Source: DAOUAJ01 sp034433615
Lineage (GTDB): Bacteria; Chloroflexota; Anaerolineae; DUEN01
Assembly: GCA_034433615.1 (NCBI GenBank)
Contig: DAOUAJ010000226.1
Coordinates: 1-36,868 of the forward strand
Direction of reading: 5' to 3'
DNA: 36,868 bases
The stretch's first letter is position 1, and every line of letters starts with the position of its first letter. The notes under the pieces are model-generated. The model had not been told where the DNA came from. It was given only the letters and a program-made list of their open reading frames with translations, and did not search any database. Shown here in pieces: positions 34,458 through 36,868 of the stretch. Both the position numbers and the translations under genes were made by a program.

Positions 34458-35762
34458 ATGAACAAACATTTACTTGTGCTATGGATAGGGGCCTTTCTGC
34501 TAGCCCTGGTCGCGGTGGCCTGTGCACCGGTGGCCACGCCATCTCCGGTGGTTGTGGAGAAGCCCGTGGAGGTGGTGGTCACGCCCACGCCAGCGCCGGT
34601 GACCATCACCTACTTCACCTTCTCCGCCGCCCCCGATCACCTGCAAGATCTGGATGAGATGATCCAGATTTTCCAGAAAGCGCATCCGGGGGTTAAGATC
34701 AAGGTGGAGACGGCACCTTTCGGCGAGTACTTCGCCAAGCTACAGACGCTCATCGCCGGCGGGACGGCGCCGGACGTCTTCGAGCTGAACTACGAGAACT
34801 TCGTCAGCTTCGCTGCCAAAGGGGTGCTGCTGGACCTGGGGCCGCTGGCTCAGGCGGACCCGGCCTTCGCCCCGGGTATCTTCTATCCCCGGGCGTACAA
34901 CGCCTTTAACTTCAATGGGATGCAACTCGGGTTGCCTGAGACCTTCTCCACGGTGGTCCTGTTCTATAACAAAGACCTCTTCGACAAAGCTGGGGTGGCT
35001 TATCCAGCCGAGGACTGGACATGGAGCGATGCCGTGGCGGCTGCGAAGAAGCTGACCGACGCCGAAGCCGGCGTCTGGGGCCTCTACTCGCCTATCCAGT
35101 TCTGGGAGTTCTACAAGAAGGCGGCCCAGAACGGGTGCAGCTTCTTCAGCGAAGACAAGACTGAGGTGACGATTAACTCTCCGCAGTGTGTTGAGGCGCT
35201 GGAGACAATGGTGGGCTTCGTCACCAAGGACCGGGTCATGCCCAGCGATGCTGAGATGGGCGGCGTGTCGGATGGCGATCTGTTCAAGGCCGGCAAAATC
35301 GCTATGGATGTCACCGGCATCTGGATGTTCGCTGCTTTCCAGGATGCCCCCTTCCAGTGGGACATTCAGGTGGAACCCGGCATGAAACAGAAAGCGACCC
35401 ACTTCTTTGCCAACGCTGTCTCGGTGTTCGCTGCCACTAAACATCCTCAGGCGGCCTGGGAGTGGGTCAAGTTCTTCACCAGCAGCCCTGAGATGGCCCA
35501 GATCCGGGTGAAATCGGGATGGGAGCTGCCGACCCTCAACAACCCGGCTTATTTCGAGGACTATCTGAAGCTGAGCCCGCCGGCTAACCGCGCGGCCGTC
35601 TTCAAGTCTCTGGAGTATGCCATCGTGCCACCGGTGATTGAGCGTCAGAGCGAGATGCAGGACATCGTCAACAATCTCCTGGATCAGGTGAAGCTGGGGC
35701 AACTCACCCCCAAGGAGGCACTGGATCAGGCTAAGGTGCAGATCGAAGAGTTGATGCGATAA
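34458..35762 (+). CDS. Extracellular sugar-binding lipoprotein (family 1 SBP)
   Basis: 434 residues. Lipoprotein signal with lipobox LVAVAC (lipidated C22), then a proline/valine-rich tether (about 24-50). The mature domain has ITYFTFSA, FQKAHPGVKIKVETAPFGEYFAKLQTLIAGGTAPDVFELNY (in the type I SBP manner), LGLPETFSTVVLFYNKDLFDKAGV, GKIAMDVTGIWMF and AAWEWVKFFTS. It captures oligosaccharides released by the secreted glycosidase and delivers them to the two permeases. ATG 34458 is preferred over ATG 34452 because AGGAGG (34444-34449) is 8 nt from it but only 2 nt from the other. Confidence 0.94.
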   Translation: MNKHLLVLWIGAFLLALVAVACAPVATPSPVVVEKPVEVVVTPTPAPVTITYFTFSAAPDHLQDLDEMIQIFQKAHPGVKIKVETAPFGEYFAKLQTLIAGGTAPDVFELNYENFVSFAAKGVLLDLGPLAQADPAFAPGIFYPRAYNAFNFNGMQLGLPETFSTVVLFYNKDLFDKAGVAYPAEDWTWSDAVAAAKKLTDAEAGVWGLYSPIQFWEFYKKAAQNGCSFFSEDKTEVTINSPQCVEALETMVGFVTKDRVMPSDAEMGGVSDGDLFKAGKIAMDVTGIWMFAAFQDAPFQWDIQVEPGMKQKATHFFANAVSVFAATKHPQAAWEWVKFFTSSPEMAQIRVKSGWELPTLNNPAYFEDYLKLSPPANRAAVFKSLEYAIVPPVIERQSEMQDIVNNLLDQVKLGQLTPKEALDQAKVQIEELMR

Positions 35763-35780
35763 GCGGAGACCGGTTTGAGC

Positions 35781-35910
35781 CAAGGAGACAAGGAGATGGG
35801 GAGGCAAGGAGACCTATGGCTTGCAAGCCTACGGTCATACCGAAGGTTCCCTTGTCCCTCTCTCTCCTTGTCACCCCTTCTCAAATTGTCTCCCTGTCTC
35901 AGTTGTCCCT
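35781..35910. repeat. Paired inverted octanucleotide array after the transporter genes
   Basis: Left arm: CAAGGAGA, CAAGGAGA, TGGGGAGG, CAAGGAGA at 35781, 35789, 35797 and 35805, exact 8-bp period. Right arm (about 35847-35910): TCTCCTTG at 35863 and degenerate 8-bp units (TCACCCCT, TCTCAAAT, TGTCTCCC, TGTCTCAG), complementary to the left arm. It starts 18 bp after the SBP stop and could end or stabilise the operon transcript. Confidence 0.7.
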
Positions 35911-35950
35911 TAGCCTTCTCAGCCTGAGTTCCAGGGATTAGGAGAGAACA

Positions 35951-36868
35951 ATGGGTCTTTATCATCGGAGCATTCAGGTGGTCTTGCAAAATCAGGCCGA
36001 CTCCGGCGCCTATATCGCTTCACCCAACTTTCCTTAACATATGTTTATTGTTGGTTGCGCGATGGCAGTTTCCTCGCCCACGCCATGGATCAGGTGGGCG
36101 AACACGCCAGTGCCAGAGCTTTTTTCCAGTGGGTGGCTCAAACGATTCGCCGTCATGCCCGGAAGGTGGACCGAGTGTTGGATAAGCTGGAGAGGGGGAG
36201 ACCCCAGACGATGGCGATTATCTCCACACCCGCTACACCCTGGAAGGAGAAGAAGCCACAGGTGAGTGGTGGAACTTTCAGCTCGATGGATATGGCACCT
36301 GGCTGTGGGCCCTGGCTCAGCATGTGATACTCGCCGATGACCAGGCATTGGTGGACGACGTGGCTGACAGCGTCCAAACCACAGTGCGCTATCTCTCGGC
36401 CTTGTGGGAAGTTCCCAACTACGACCTCTGGGAGGAGCATCCCCAGTACCTGCACCCCTACACCCTAGCCGCCATCTACGCCGGCCTGCTGGCCACCGAC
36501 GGTCGCCCGCTGACTGCTGAGGGCCGATCGGTGTCAGACATCGCGGACCAGGTACGTAGCCTCGTGCTGACGCACGGGGTGCAAAACGGGCATCTGGTCA
36601 AGCATATTGTCCCACCAGGAAGCGGAGGAACAGAAGAGCCGGAGAATCGGGAAGAACTCACCCATGCACCCATGCACCCCGGCTCCCTTGCTCAGGTGGA
36701 TGCCAGCCTCATCGGCGTCGCCACCCCCTACCGCTTGCTACCCCCGGACGATCCCATCATACAAGCCACCGTGGCGCGCATCAAGGCCGAACTGCACTGC
36801 CCCGGCGGAGGTGTCCACCGCTACCTGGCCGACACTTACTACGGCGGCGGTGAGTGGGTGCTCCTGGC
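35951..36868 (+). pseudogene. GH15 glucoamylase-type hydrolase, two frame breaks, truncated by window end
   Basis: ATG 35951 has AGGAGAG about 7 nt upstream and no signal peptide follows, so a cytoplasmic enzyme. Frame 1 gives SIQVVLQNQADSGAYIASPNFP then a stop near 36035. Frame 2 continues as TYVYCWLRDGSFLAHAMDQVGEHASARAFFQWVAQTIRRHARKVDRVLDKLERG in consecutive pieces. Frame 3 from about 36198 gives ETPDDGDYLHTRYTLEG, WWNFQLDGYGTWLWALAQH, and NYDLWEEHP (catalytic Glu region), and stays open to the window end. Break 1 is a net -1/+2 near 36035-36037; break 2 fits loss of one G in the G run 36194-36198. It would finish glucan oligosaccharides to glucose after import. It may be a true pseudogene or consensus error. 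Confidence 0.8.

Noticed and set aside
34740..35807. 355-codon open frame on the minus strand
   Set aside because: Antisense shadow of the sugar-binding protein.

Overview
The window reads as a high-GC bacterial chromosome fragment. I infer Chloroflexota (Anaerolineae-like), with moderate confidence. The reasons are a DUF4058 gene, a secreted LysM protein in an apparently monoderm envelope, the ROK/ABC/glycosidase locus type, and many short-period intergenic repeats. No rRNA or tRNA was seen, so the taxonomy rests on gene content alone.

Left end, minus strand (1-8763): a respiratory complex I operon in the order nuoA-nuoB-nuoCD-nuoEF-nuoG-nuoH, with nuoH running off the window. It has a near-consensus sigma-70 promoter upstream of nuoA. 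NuoC and NuoD are fused, and so are NuoE and NuoF. Two operon junctions (nuoCD/nuoEF and nuoG/nuoH) carry paired inverted arrays of 7-bp repeats that begin inside the upstream stop codon.

Middle (8850-24740): a GatZ/KbaZ-like protein faces a GNAT acetyltransferase. Next comes a secreted protein with two copies of a ~185-residue beta domain plus two LysM modules. A complete de novo NAD operon follows (niaR-nadA-nadB-nadC), preceded by a 24-bp palindrome over its -35 box, consistent with NiaR autoregulation. Convergent with nadC is an unrecognised ~855-residue protein. Beyond it lies a DUF4058 gene flanked by a 32-bp exact direct repeat copied from the 3' end of the next gene, the bifunctional NAD(P)HX-repair enzyme nnr. 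nnr lies in an operon with an orphan sensor histidine kinase. NAD synthesis, NAD(P)HX repair and the NADH-oxidising complex I thus share one neighbourhood.

A 793-bp spacer (24668-25460) holds dispersed repeats and the promoters of the two flanking units.

Right end, plus strand (25393-36868): an alpha-glucan utilisation locus. It comprises a ROK repressor with its own promoter and candidate operator, a very large secreted GH31-CBM35-GH15 enzyme, two MalF/MalG-type permeases, a lipoprotein sugar-binding protein, and a second GH15 enzyme cut by the window end. The logic is extracellular trimming of alpha-glucan, import of oligosaccharides, and intracellular hydrolysis. Three frame breaks with the same net change (-1 or +2 nt) interrupt the two glycosidases; all other genes are open. 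They indicate decay of this locus or consensus errors.

The most unusual signal is a family of period-locked 7-bp (and one 8-bp) repeat arrays arranged as facing arms. One array of the 7-bp family has become coding sequence inside the ROK regulator.
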